A stretch of DNA of 35,448 bases, from positions 1 to 35,448 of the forward strand of contig JAJRYT010000006.1 of NCBI GenBank assembly GCA_024275635.1, given 5' to 3'. This DNA is from Chloroflexota bacterium. Lineage in GTDB: Bacteria > Chloroflexota > Anaerolineae > Promineifilales > Promineifilaceae. Numbering within the stretch: the stretch's first letter is position 1; the number at the start of each line of letters is the position of its first letter. The notes beneath the pieces were generated by a model. That model worked only from the letters and a program-made list of their open reading frames with translations, had not been told where the DNA came from and did not search any database. The translations under genes were made by a program, and so were the position numbers. Shown one piece after another: positions 24,527 through 32,241 of this stretch.

Positions 24527-25696
24527 TTGTCAGATAATGTTATTGAAAAAAATAGTGGCGGCGGCCACCCGATGGATTTTTTATTGGCCGCAGAATTGGA
24601 TTTACCCAAAGCGGGTGAGATTCGACAAGGGTATGTAGTCAAGCATACCAATAATGTCATTTTGGTTGATTTGGGCGCCAAATCCGAAGGGATTATTATT
24701 GGCGATGAATTGGCAGCGCTGAATGATGAGGCCCGAGAACAACTTGCCGTGGGTAAGGATGTTCGCGTGTACATCGTCGATATAGAAGATGCCAATGGCA
24801 ATATTGTCTTATCATATGCTAAAGCGGTTCAGGAACGAGATTGGGAGCGTGCTGTTGAACTTTTGGAAAGCCAGGAAGTTTACGAGAGTAAACTTATTGG
24901 CTTCAATCGCGGCGGCGTTTTAGCCAGAATGGGCCACATTCGCGGCTTCATTCCCAACTCTCAACTTAGCCGCGAGCGCCGAGCGCCACAAAAAGAAGGC
25001 GCCGACAGACATTTTCAGCGCTTAGTTGGGCAGCCTATTAGCGCCAAAGTCATTGAAGTAGATCGCAAACGCAACCGGCTCATTATGTCTGAGCGGGCCG
25101 CCCAACAAGAAATCCGAGCCGCTAGACGAGAAAAATTGTTTTCTCAATTAAAGAAAGGGGATGTTTGCGCAGGGCGTGTTGTTAATCTGGCAAATTTTGG
25201 CGCTTTCATTGATATTGGCGGTGTCGAGGGTCTTGTTCATCTTTCTGAACTGAGTTGGAAGCGGACAAGTAATCCATCAGAGGTGCTTGAAGTTGGTCAG
25301 GAAGTGCAGGTCTACGTCCTCAATATTGATGAGGAACAGAAACGTCTGGCTTTGAGCCTAAAGCGTCTGGAAGCTGACCCCTGGACGACACTGGGCCAAC
25401 ATTACCGGGTGGGTCAATTAGTAGAAGTTACCATCACAAAGGTCACTAAGTTTGGCGCGTTTGCCCGCCTGAATGATGAGTATGGATTGGTTGGCCTCAT
25501 TCATATTTCGGAAATGTCCGAAGACCATGTTGATCACCCACATGAAATTGTAAAGGTTTCGCAACAAGTCATGGTCCGTATAATTCGTATTGATACTGAA
25601 CAGCGTCAGCTTGGTCTCAGCCTCAAACAAGTTACATCTGATAAATTTATTGAGGCCGACATGGAGATGTTATCACCATCTACACAAAATCCCTGA
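24527..25696 (+). CDS. rpsA: 30S ribosomal protein S1 (four S1 domains)
   Basis: This 389-residue protein has four S1 RNA-binding domains at about 29-98, 115-190, 208-282 and 293-368. The third and fourth are the most canonical (GRVVNLANFGAFIDIGGVEGLVHLSELS and ITKVTKFGAFARLNDEYGLVGLIHISEMS). Four domains is the usual size outside Proteobacteria, which have six. S1 binds mRNA at the ribosome and helps translation start. The start is TTG 24527, supported by GAGGGA 8 nt upstream. It shares an operon with clpC, 34 nt downstream. The base composition is visibly less GC-rich than the polysaccharide genes, and no ACGGCCGT copy occurs anywhere in it. Confidence 0.9.
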   Translation: MSDNVIEKNSGGGHPMDFLLAAELDLPKAGEIRQGYVVKHTNNVILVDLGAKSEGIIIGDELAALNDEAREQLAVGKDVRVYIVDIEDANGNIVLSYAKAVQERDWERAVELLESQEVYESKLIGFNRGGVLARMGHIRGFIPNSQLSRERRAPQKEGADRHFQRLVGQPISAKVIEVDRKRNRLIMSERAAQQEIRAARREKLFSQLKKGDVCAGRVVNLANFGAFIDIGGVEGLVHLSELSWKRTSNPSEVLEVGQEVQVYVLNIDEEQKRLALSLKRLEADPWTTLGQHYRVGQLVEVTITKVTKFGAFARLNDEYGLVGLIHISEMSEDHVDHPHEIVKVSQQVMVRIIRIDTEQRQLGLSLKQVTSDKFIEADMEMLSPSTQNP

Positions 25697-25730
25697 GCTT
25701 GTCACTGTCGTCATACCGAGGTGAGTAGCG

Positions 25731-27041
25731 GTGAATTCTAAAAAATGGGAACGTTTTACCCAGCGCGCCCGCCGTGTGCTAAGTCTGGCACAAGAAGAAG
25801 CAGAGCGCCTAAACCATAGCTATATCAGCAGCGAACATGTGCTAATTGGCTTACTCCGCGAAGAAGGTGGTGTAGCCGGTCGTGTTTTACGTGAACTTGG
25901 TTTGGATGCTGCGCGGGTTCAAGCTATGGTTGAACGGCTTTCTAGCAACCCCGGTACACGCACGCCTTTTACAAAAATCGAGCTCTCGCCCAGTACCAAG
26001 CGTGTTTTGGAATTAGCGGTGGAAGAAGCCCGACATATGGGCAAACATTATATCAGTACAGAACATTTGCTTCTGGGATTGGCTCGTCAAAATGAAGGCA
26101 TGGCGATTGATGTTTTACGAAAGTTTGGCATCAGCGCCGAGCAAATTCGCCGCCAGACAAAACGAATGCTTACAGAAAGTCCGGTTTCAGCCGGAGAGTC
26201 GTCTTCGCGCAGCCGGCGCAGCGGCGCGAAAAAAGAAAAGAGTAAAACGCCAATGGTTGATCAGTTGGCTACTGATCTGACGGCGCTGGCTGAGTCGGTG
26301 AAGTTGGATCCGGTTATCGGCCGAAATACTGAGATCGAACGGGTGATTCAAATTTTGGCGCGTCGTACAAAGAATAACCCGGCTCTGATTGGCGAACCGG
26401 GCGTAGGTAAAACAGCTATTGTGGAAGGGTTGGCACAGCGGATTATTAACGGCCGTGTTCCTGAATTGCTGCATAATAAACGTGTTTTACAACTTGATGT
26501 AGGCAGCCTGGTTGCCGGCACTATGTATCGCGGCCAGTTTGAGGAACGCCTGAAGCGAGTCATTGAAGAACTCAAATCCAGTGACGCGATTCTCTTCATT
26601 GACGAGGTTCACATGCTCGTGGGCGCTGGTTCGGCGGGCAGTTCTGTGGATGCGGCTAACATCTTGAAGCCGGCTTTGGCACGCGGTGAACTGCAAGTTG
26701 TCGGAGCCACCACGCTGGATGAATATCGGAAACATATTGAAAGTGATGCGGCTTTGGAACGCCGTTTCCAACCCATTCGTGTAGAAGAACCATCCGCTGA
26801 GGAATCTGTTAAAATCTTAATGGGTATAAAAGGGGCTTACGAAAAACATCATAACCTGATCATTACGGAAGAGGCAGTGGAAGCGGCCGTTACCCTTTCT
26901 ACACGCTATGTAACCGACCGGTTTTTACCCGATAAAGCCATTGATCTCATTGATGAGAGTTCCTCACGGGTACGCATGTACCGGATCCCGCAACCGGCAG
27001 ATATCCGCGAAGCGTATGATCGTTTACGCGAAATTCGTTAA
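25731..27041 (+). CDS. clpC: ClpC ATPase, N-terminal part, ended by an in-frame TAA
   Basis: This 436-residue fragment is the N-terminal half of a ClpC-type Hsp100 unfoldase, which feeds substrates to ClpP. It contains two Clp_N repeats (about 9-72 and 84-147), the [23 protein letters not shown] linker, the first AAA+ domain with Walker A GEPGVGKT (221-228, Lys227) and the Walker B region [10 protein letters not shown]. It also has [20 protein letters not shown] and the box [22 protein letters not shown]. The frame stops at TAA 27039-27041 inside the middle linker (...YDRLREIR stop KRFQVATENG). The same frame then continues to a normal ClpC end at 28238. The total of 836 codons is a usual ClpC length. 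The GTG start at 25731 has GAGGTGAG 5 nt upstream. Confidence 0.88.
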   Translation: MNSKKWERFTQRARRVLSLAQEEAERLNHSYISSEHVLIGLLREEGGVAGRVLRELGLDAARVQAMVERLSSNPGTRTPFTKIELSPSTKRVLELAVEEARHMGKHYISTEHLLLGLARQNEGMAIDVLRKFGISAEQIRRQTKRMLTESPVSAGESSSRSRRSGAKKEKSKTPMVDQLATDLTALAESVKLDPVIGRNTEIERVIQILARRTKNNPALIGEPGVGKTAIVEGLAQRIINGRVPELLHNKRVLQLDVGSLVAGTMYRGQFEERLKRVIEELKSSDAILFIDEVHMLVGAGSAGSSVDAANILKPALARGELQVVGATTLDEYRKHIESDAALERRFQPIRVEEPSAEESVKILMGIKGAYEKHHNLIITEEAVEAAVTLSTRYVTDRFLPDKAIDLIDESSSRVRMYRIPQPADIREAYDRLREIR

Positions 27042-27080
27042 AAACGCTTTCAGGTCGCTACCGAAAACGGCCCTGAAGAA

Positions 27081-28238
27081 TTGGCGCTCTACAAAGAACA
27101 AGAAGAAGAAATCCAACGACAATTATACCAAATGCGCGCCGGCGCTGCGGATGACGAAAACAACATTCGCGTAACGGCCGAAGACATTGCCGAAGTCCTT
27201 TCCATGTGGACAGGAATTCCAGTCTATCAGTTCACAGAAGAAGAATCAGCGCGCCTCTTGCATATGGAAAAGAGTCTCAGCGAACATATCGTGGGGCAAG
27301 AAGAGGCTATTGAAGGCATTTCCAAAGCTGTTCGGCGGGCGCGCGCTGGATTGAAGGACCCTAAACGCCCCATTGGTTCGTTCATTTTTCTCGGCCCCAC
27401 TGGAGTTGGTAAAACTGAGTTAACTAAAGCCCTGGCAAACTTCCTGTTCGGCAGCGAAGATGCGTTAGTGCAGCTCGATATGTCCGAATTCATGGAACGG
27501 CACAGCATCGCCCGGCTGGTTGGCTCCCCGCCTGGTTACGTGGGCTATGAAGATGCCGGACAGCTAACCGAAGCCGTTCGCCGCCGTCCCTATTCCATTA
27601 TTGTCTTTGACGAAATCGAAAAAGCTCACCCCGAAGCCTTCAACATCCTTCTACAAATAATGGAGGAAGGGCATTTGTCCGATGCGAAGGGCCACCAAGT
27701 GGACTTTCGCAATGCGATCATCATTATGACCTCCAATGTAGGAGCTGATACGATCAAACGCGGGCCAAACCTGGGCTTTTCTTTCCAACAGGATGAAGCG
27801 GTTGGTGAAAAACAGCAATACGCGGATATGCGTAAAAATTTAATGGATCAACTTAAACGCCAGTTCCGGCCTGAATTCATCAATCGTGTAGACAGCATTG
27901 TCGTTTTCCGGCAGTTGTCAAAGGCTGATATTCGGCAAATAGTAGACATTATCCTAGGCGAGGTGAATGAGCGCCTGGTCGATCATGAATTACAAATTGA
28001 GGTATCTGACACAGCTAAGGAATGGCTGGGCGAACATGGTTATGATGCTGAATTCGGCGCACGTCCACTGCGCCGCCTTATCCAAACTGAAGTGGAAGAT
28101 CGGCTGTCTGATGCGGTTTTAGCCGGTAAATTTAACCAGGGCGAAACAGTTATGGTTGATGTTGAAGAAGATGTTATTGTGTTACAATACGCAGATTCGG
28201 TTGAAGGTGAAGTTGCCGCAGAGGCATTGCCTGCCTGA
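27081..28238 (+). CDS. clpC: ClpC ATPase, C-terminal part, downstream of the in-frame stop
   Basis: This fragment is the C-terminal half of ClpC in the same reading frame as 25731-27041. It has the middle helical segment, TAEDIAEVLSMWTGIPV, the second AAA+ domain with Walker A GPTGVGKTEL and Walker B DEIEKAHPEAFNILLQIMEEG. Sensor TSNVGADTIKRG and a GPNLGF segment that may be the ClpP-docking loop follow. The C-terminal D2-small domain (GYDAEFGARPLRRLIQTEVEDRLSDAVLAG) is complete. No motif is damaged, so decay is recent or absent. A separate start is possible at TTG 27081 or ATG 27132, but neither has a Shine-Dalgarno. The simplest readings are a point error or a true C-to-T nonsense change (CAA to TAA). 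A split two-protein Clp or stop readthrough is less likely. A terminator follows 36 nt after the stop. Confidence 0.85.
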   Translation: MALYKEQEEEIQRQLYQMRAGAADDENNIRVTAEDIAEVLSMWTGIPVYQFTEEESARLLHMEKSLSEHIVGQEEAIEGISKAVRRARAGLKDPKRPIGSFIFLGPTGVGKTELTKALANFLFGSEDALVQLDMSEFMERHSIARLVGSPPGYVGYEDAGQLTEAVRRRPYSIIVFDEIEKAHPEAFNILLQIMEEGHLSDAKGHQVDFRNAIIIMTSNVGADTIKRGPNLGFSFQQDEAVGEKQQYADMRKNLMDQLKRQFRPEFINRVDSIVVFRQLSKADIRQIVDIILGEVNERLVDHELQIEVSDTAKEWLGEHGYDAEFGARPLRRLIQTEVEDRLSDAVLAGKFNQGETVMVDVEEDVIVLQYADSVEGEVAAEALPA

Positions 28239-28273
28239 AACCGCCGTCGCTCTGATACGTAAAATTAGTAAAG

Positions 28274-28299
28274 AAGCCCGCCTCACAGCGGGCTTTTTT
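28274..28299 (+). terminator. Rho-independent terminator after clpC
   Basis: The stem AAGCCCGC (28274-28281) pairs with GCGGGCTT (28288-28295) around a 6-nt loop, and the stem runs into a six-T tract. It is placed 36 nt after the clpC stop codon. Confidence 0.9.
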
Positions 28300-28336
28300 A
28301 TGTTTAGGGATAGGTATTAAATAACTTACGAAATTA

Positions 28337-28392
28337 GATTGGAGATTAGAGAATTAGAGAATAACCTGGTCTCTAATTTCCGATCTCCAGTC
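28337..28392. repeat. Heptamer array D, between convergent genes, inverted arms
   Basis: Eight 7-bp units: GATTGGA, GATTAGA, GAATTAG, AGAATAA, CCTGGTC, TCTAATT, TCCGATC and TCCAGTC. The last three are near reverse complements of the first three, giving a long imperfect hairpin between clpC and the convergent LysM gene. Confidence 0.8.
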
Positions 28393-28421
28393 ATTGGTAA
28401 AGCGCTGGCAAATCTATAAAT

Positions 28422-28838
28422 TCAGTTCCCGTTAACCGGGATCGTTAATACTTGTCCAACTTCAATGACATCCCAGTCTGAGATATTATTGATGCGGGCA
28501 ACTTCATCTATGGATGCGCCGTATTGATTACAAATTTCAGCCAATGTGTCCCCCCGTTGTACCGTATAGGTAACCACCTCGCGGGTCTCAGAAATGGATA
28601 CCGGGTTTGATTCTGATGCACCAGGTAAATGCCCGCTGTGCTCCAAAGGCAGAGGTGTCCATGTTGGCGGTAAAGTCGTAGCCGTCGTTGGTATCTCTAA
28701 GCGCGGCGAATCTTGAGTACCCGTGTCATCTGGCTGGTTATCTGTAATAGGAGGCTGATCGCTGTCATTGCTCCTTATTGGGTTACAAGCAGATAAAAGC
28801 GGTATAAGTATCAAAAGTATGACTCGTAATTTATACAT
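28422..28838 (-). CDS. LysM-domain lipoprotein
   Basis: This 138-residue protein has a type II signal sequence with lipobox LLSAC, giving Cys18 as the lipid site. A Ser/Thr/Pro/Asp-rich linker (about 20-85) is followed by one LysM domain at about 90-134 (YTVQRGDTLAEICNQYGASIDEVARINNI, ending VGQVLTIPV). LysM binds N-acetylglucosamine polymers such as peptidoglycan, so this probably links the membrane to the cell wall. The ATG at 28838 has a good GGAGG four bases upstream. It is convergent with clpC and divergent from the kinase, and a promoter is proposed at 28906-28934. Confidence 0.87.
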   Translation of the reverse strand: MYKLRVILLILIPLLSACNPIRSNDSDQPPITDNQPDDTGTQDSPRLEIPTTATTLPPTWTPLPLEHSGHLPGASESNPVSISETREVVTYTVQRGDTLAEICNQYGASIDEVARINNISDWDVIEVGQVLTIPVNGN

Positions 28839-28905
28839 GTTGCCTCCGACTTTCAGAATTAAAACACCGTCTATGAATCCAAGTTGGGGGGTAGCTTACA
28901 TAATC

Positions 28906-28934
28906 ATTATAGCAGAGCAAACGCCAATTTTGAA
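28906..28934 (-). promoter_or_regulatory. Promoter for the LysM lipoprotein gene
   Basis: Read on the minus strand, TTCAAA (28929-28934), a 17-nt spacer and a perfect TATAAT (28906-28911) lie about 68 nt upstream of the start codon. Confidence 0.5.
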
Positions 28935-29015
28935 GATTGGCTATCCTACACAAATGTAGCATGAGAAGATAGTCCTATTCAGGTTTAATGGCGTGAAAAA
29001 GACGCTAATGTTCCC

Positions 29016-29043
29016 TTGAAAGCGCACTGGTTAAATTTATAAT
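29016..29043 (+). promoter_or_regulatory. Promoter for the Ser/Thr kinase, near-leaderless
   Basis: TTGAAA (29016-29021), a 16-nt spacer and a perfect TATAAT (29038-29043). Only 10 nt separate the -10 box from the ATG at 29054, so the 5' leader would be a few bases or none, and no Shine-Dalgarno is present. Confidence 0.6.
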
Positions 29044-29053
29044 CGATTATGCA

Positions 29054-30769
29054 ATGAAGCTTACAAAGATTGGCCGTTATCAAATCGAATCTGAATTGGG
29101 CCGGGGAGGGATGTCTACTGTTTACCTGGCCCATGATCCCCGTTTTAACCGGAAGGTTGCTATCAAACTGCTGCCTCATGAATTATTGCACCAGCCTACT
29201 TTCCGCGCTCGTTTTGAGCGGGAAGCTAAGATTGTAGCCGCGCTCGATTTTCCGGCAATTGTCCCTGTGTATGACTATGGCGAAGAAGATGGGCAACCGT
29301 ATCTGGTGATGCGATATATGGCCGGCGGCACGTTAGCTGACCGTATACAAAAAAAGGCCATGTCGTTAGCAGAAACGGCCCGCATTTTAAGTTATCTGGC
29401 TCCAGCGCTTGATGAAGCACATGCACGCAACATTATTCATCGAGACCTTAAGCCCAGCAATATTTTGTTTGACCTGCAGGATAATCCACATATTTCTGAT
29501 TTCGGCACGGCTTTAATGACGCAGGCGTCTATCAAGCTAACGGATACGGGCGGGGCTGTGGGCACGCCAGCTTATATGAGTCCGGAGCAAATCCGAGGCG
29601 AGCGTACATTAGACGGCCGTAGTGATCTTTACTCGTTAGCTATCATCGCTTATGAGATGTTGAGTGGGCAACACCCCTTCCACACGACAACGCCAATTGG
29701 CGTTGCTGTCAAGCATATCATTGACCCTATACCACAGATCAGGGACTCTAATCCAGAATTACCGCCTTTTTGCCAGGTTATTATTACAAGGGCAATGGCT
29801 AAGAACCGCGAAGATCGATTTGCGACGACAGTCGAGTTTGCTTTGGCTTTGAATCAGGCAGCGTTGCCACAGGTAACGGCCGTTTTACAACCAGGTAGTC
29901 ACGTATCAACAACTAACTCTACGAGACGGCAAACGCAATGGCGGACTTTTCAGTACAGGCAAATCCTGAAATCTGGTCTCCTCCTGTTCATGGCGCTCTT
30001 TATCGTTGGCAGCGGCATCTTGTGGGCTAAAGGGAAAACGACATCGGCAGTGAGCATAACGGCCGTTTCACCCACGGCAACAACAATAGAAACCGCTTCT
30101 CCCATCCCTACCCTTGTCACCCCCCAGCCAACAGCAACATCATATCCGGCCACTGTCGTCACTCAAACCAGAACCGCCAAAAAAACACCCGTGCCTGTTA
30201 TGGAGGCGACTTCCACCAACCTAGGGATCGTGGTAACAGCTTCACAGTCCGCCAGCATATACGCACAACCCGATACCAGTTCATCCGAATTAGCCATCAT
30301 ACTGACCGGTGAAACGGTTGTCATTCAGGGTCGTTCCGAAAATGGACACTGGTTATACGTCAGTAACGATTCGGGCGTAACCGGGTTCGTTTTTGCCTCA
30401 CGGCTGGGATGGAACGGCAACTCAGATACATTGCCCGTTGTTCAAACGACTATCATCACGCCCCTGCCAACAACAAATGCCTGCGAAAACGATTGTCCCC
30501 GGCTTAAGATTGACGCCTACCCGCTGCCGGGAGGCCGCTGCGAGGGGAGTATCATTTACACCACTGTTTTCATGCGCGGGCAGGGCGGCAGCGGTGTGTA
30601 TACCTATTATTGGGACGGCGAACAAATCGCAGGACCGCTGACGGGTGAAGGGTTTGGGTTTGAAGTAAATAATTTAAGCGGGACAGTCATCGGAAGAGCT
30701 AAGGTTATTTCCAGCGATGGACAGTCAGCCGAAAGAGAATTGTTCATTTCTGATTTCACATGCGATTAA
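29054..30769 (+). CDS. Transmembrane Ser/Thr protein kinase (PknB-like) with extracellular SH3b domain
   Basis: This 571-residue protein has a full Hanks-type kinase domain: glycine loop GRGGMSTVY (16-24), catalytic Lys38 in VAIK, HRDLKPSN with His129, Arg130 and Asp131, DFG Asp149, and activation segment GTPAYMSPEQ (170-179). A juxtamembrane stretch leads to one helix at about 306-325, so the rest is outside. The outside part has a Thr/Pro-rich linker, a bacterial SH3 domain at about 391-455 (SASIYAQPDTSSSELAII to GVTGFVFASRLGW) and a C-terminal Cys-containing beta domain of unknown type. PASTA repeats, usual in PknB, are absent; SH3b may be the wall-sensing replacement. It stands alone with its own promoter. 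Three ACGGCCGT copies are present (29613 in the kinase domain, 29876, 30059). Confidence 0.9.
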   Translation: MKLTKIGRYQIESELGRGGMSTVYLAHDPRFNRKVAIKLLPHELLHQPTFRARFEREAKIVAALDFPAIVPVYDYGEEDGQPYLVMRYMAGGTLADRIQKKAMSLAETARILSYLAPALDEAHARNIIHRDLKPSNILFDLQDNPHISDFGTALMTQASIKLTDTGGAVGTPAYMSPEQIRGERTLDGRSDLYSLAIIAYEMLSGQHPFHTTTPIGVAVKHIIDPIPQIRDSNPELPPFCQVIITRAMAKNREDRFATTVEFALALNQAALPQVTAVLQPGSHVSTTNSTRRQTQWRTFQYRQILKSGLLLFMALFIVGSGILWAKGKTTSAVSITAVSPTATTIETASPIPTLVTPQPTATSYPATVVTQTRTAKKTPVPVMEATSTNLGIVVTASQSASIYAQPDTSSSELAIILTGETVVIQGRSENGHWLYVSNDSGVTGFVFASRLGWNGNSDTLPVVQTTIITPLPTTNACENDCPRLKIDAYPLPGGRCEGSIIYTTVFMRGQGGSGVYTYYWDGEQIAGPLTGEGFGFEVNNLSGTVIGRAKVISSDGQSAERELFISDFTCD

Positions 30770-30780
30770 GATGAATGATT

Positions 30781-30815
30781 AAAAACTGAAGATTGAAGAT
30801 TAATCAATCCCCAAT
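30781..30815. repeat. Heptamer array E, over the wzy-like stop codon
   Basis: Five 7-bp units: AAAAACT, GAAGATT twice, AATCAAT and CCCCAAT, arranged as GATT-type then inverted AATC-type. The array overlaps the stop codon of the minus-strand gene (30804-30806) and lies between convergent genes. Confidence 0.65.
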
Positions 30816-32237
30816 CTCCGTCACTTGTCCTAATCGGGTTGCCGCCGCTGCCAGACCCACCAATAACCAAAATGCAGTCACGGCGTGATGAAAATCAAGA
30901 TTGAACAGATAGTGATCTAAAACGCCAGCTACCAATCCGCCAATCAGCGCCGCCAACAACCCCAACCAAACCGGGTCTAATTGTTCATTTCCCTTAAACA
31001 AGCCGCGATTGAAGTAAGCGTTTCCAAAAACTGTGCCGATCACCGCAAAGAAGGCCGCCAGACCGACTAAACCCATCACCTGAGCAATGGTGAAGTAGAC
31101 GCTGGCAACGCCGAGGTACAGGTCAATATCGGGCGTTCCAGCAAAGCCGACGCCAAACAGAGGATAACGGCCGATCAGCCGCAAAGCATCTTTATATTCC
31201 CCAAAACGCATCTGGGTAGCTAAATCTTGCCCCCGGATGCCTTCGACGAAGCGGGCGACGTAGCCTTGCGTCGCCGGCAGCAGCAGGATGAGCAGCCCGA
31301 CAATGAGCATGGCAGGCATGAGGCGGCGGTAGCGGGCCAGGGCGACAAAGCCCAGCCCGGCGGCCAACCCCAACATGGCGCTGCGTGAAAAAGTGAGGAT
31401 GAGGGCGACAAAGATGAAGCCGGTGATGAGCCAGGTGAGTTTGCGGGAGAATAACGGCCGTTTCGCCACCAACTGAGGCCCGGCCAATGCGCCAATCATC
31501 AACAGCAGCCCACCCAACACATTGGGGTCTACCGACGTGCCAATAGCCCGCTCAGAAAGGGCGGGGTTTTCCTCAATGTACCGGATGACCCAGCCGCCAG
31601 GATAGCCCAATCGCTGCAAAAAGTTGAGCGCCGTATTGGCCGTATCATCCGGCAGCAACCACAGGCCAATGGCGATGACCGAAGCGGCCCCACCGGCCAG
31701 CAAAATGACTTTAACCAGCCGTTCCACCCGGTTCCAATCACGGCAGTAATCCACAATGACCAACACAAAAGCGATGCTGAGGATGAGTTCGGCAAAATGC
31801 CGGATTAAGTTAGGGGTGAGCGGGCCATTGTTCAGGCCAAAGATAAAGGCGAAAATGGCGACGATGATGAACAATACCAGGGGCAGCGTGATGGGAGCCA
31901 TGACGACGGTGCGCTGCTGCCCGGTCACAATGGTTAAAGCCCAAATGCCGACCACAGCGCCCAACGCCAGGTCAAGGAAGGTAGGGGTGATACCAATATT
32001 AATGGGCAGCGTGGCAAAGGGCAGGATACAAACGACGGCAATCACGCCCCAGAAACCAATTTCGATATTACGCAGTACAATGATGACAGCGGCAGCGGCC
32101 AGCAGGACAGCCAGCGCGGCCAGCGGACCGCCAAATGCCAGGATGACGCCGCCGAGTACGGCCGTTACCCCTACCCCGATCCCCAAATTAACGGCGGGGT
32201 TGGCGTGAAGCGTGAAACGTGAAACATGGTCACTCAT
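30804..32237 (-). CDS. O-antigen ligase / Wzy-like polymerase family membrane protein
   Basis: This 477-residue protein has about eleven helices. The Wzy_C-type features are a large loop after the middle helices, LTFSRSAMLGLAAGLGFVAL near 297-316, and the MRFGEYKDALRLIGRYPLFGVGF segment near 365-388. These match O-antigen ligases and polymerases, which join or polymerise lipid-linked glycans outside the membrane. With the Wzz-like protein and the glycosyltransferases it would complete a Wzx/Wzy-style pathway, although no clear Wzx is seen. The start at 32237 lies 4 nt after the upstream GT-C stop. The N-terminal codons (SRFTLHA) come from a short heptamer array, and the C-terminal codons run into array E, so both ends of the gene touch repeats. 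Confidence 0.82.
   Translation of the reverse strand: MSDHVSRFTLHANPAVNLGIGVGVTAVLGGVILAFGGPLAALAVLLAAAAVIIVLRNIEIGFWGVIAVVCILPFATLPINIGITPTFLDLALGAVVGIWALTIVTGQQRTVVMAPITLPLVLFIIVAIFAFIFGLNNGPLTPNLIRHFAELILSIAFVLVIVDYCRDWNRVERLVKVILLAGGAASVIAIGLWLLPDDTANTALNFLQRLGYPGGWVIRYIEENPALSERAIGTSVDPNVLGGLLLMIGALAGPQLVAKRPLFSRKLTWLITGFIFVALILTFSRSAMLGLAAGLGFVALARYRRLMPAMLIVGLLILLLPATQGYVARFVEGIRGQDLATQMRFGEYKDALRLIGRYPLFGVGFAGTPDIDLYLGVASVYFTIAQVMGLVGLAAFFAVIGTVFGNAYFNRGLFKGNEQLDPVWLGLLAALIGGLVAGVLDHYLFNLDFHHAVTAFWLLVGLAAAATRLGQVTEIGD
32203..32223. repeat. Heptamer array F, in the first codons of the wzy-like gene
   Basis: GCGTGAA twice, then ACGTGAA on the plus strand. Two degraded units (ACATGGT, CACTCAT) extend it to the start codon. 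The array encodes part of the N-terminus of the minus-strand protein. Confidence 0.7.
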
Positions 32238-32241
32238 GGGG

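Noticed and set aside
27039..27041. Reassigned TAA codon or selenocysteine-type recoding in clpC
   Set aside because: Several other genes here end at TAA (for example at 2404, 6844 and 8959), so TAA is a normal stop. No recoding element was seen, and the position is not a conserved special residue.
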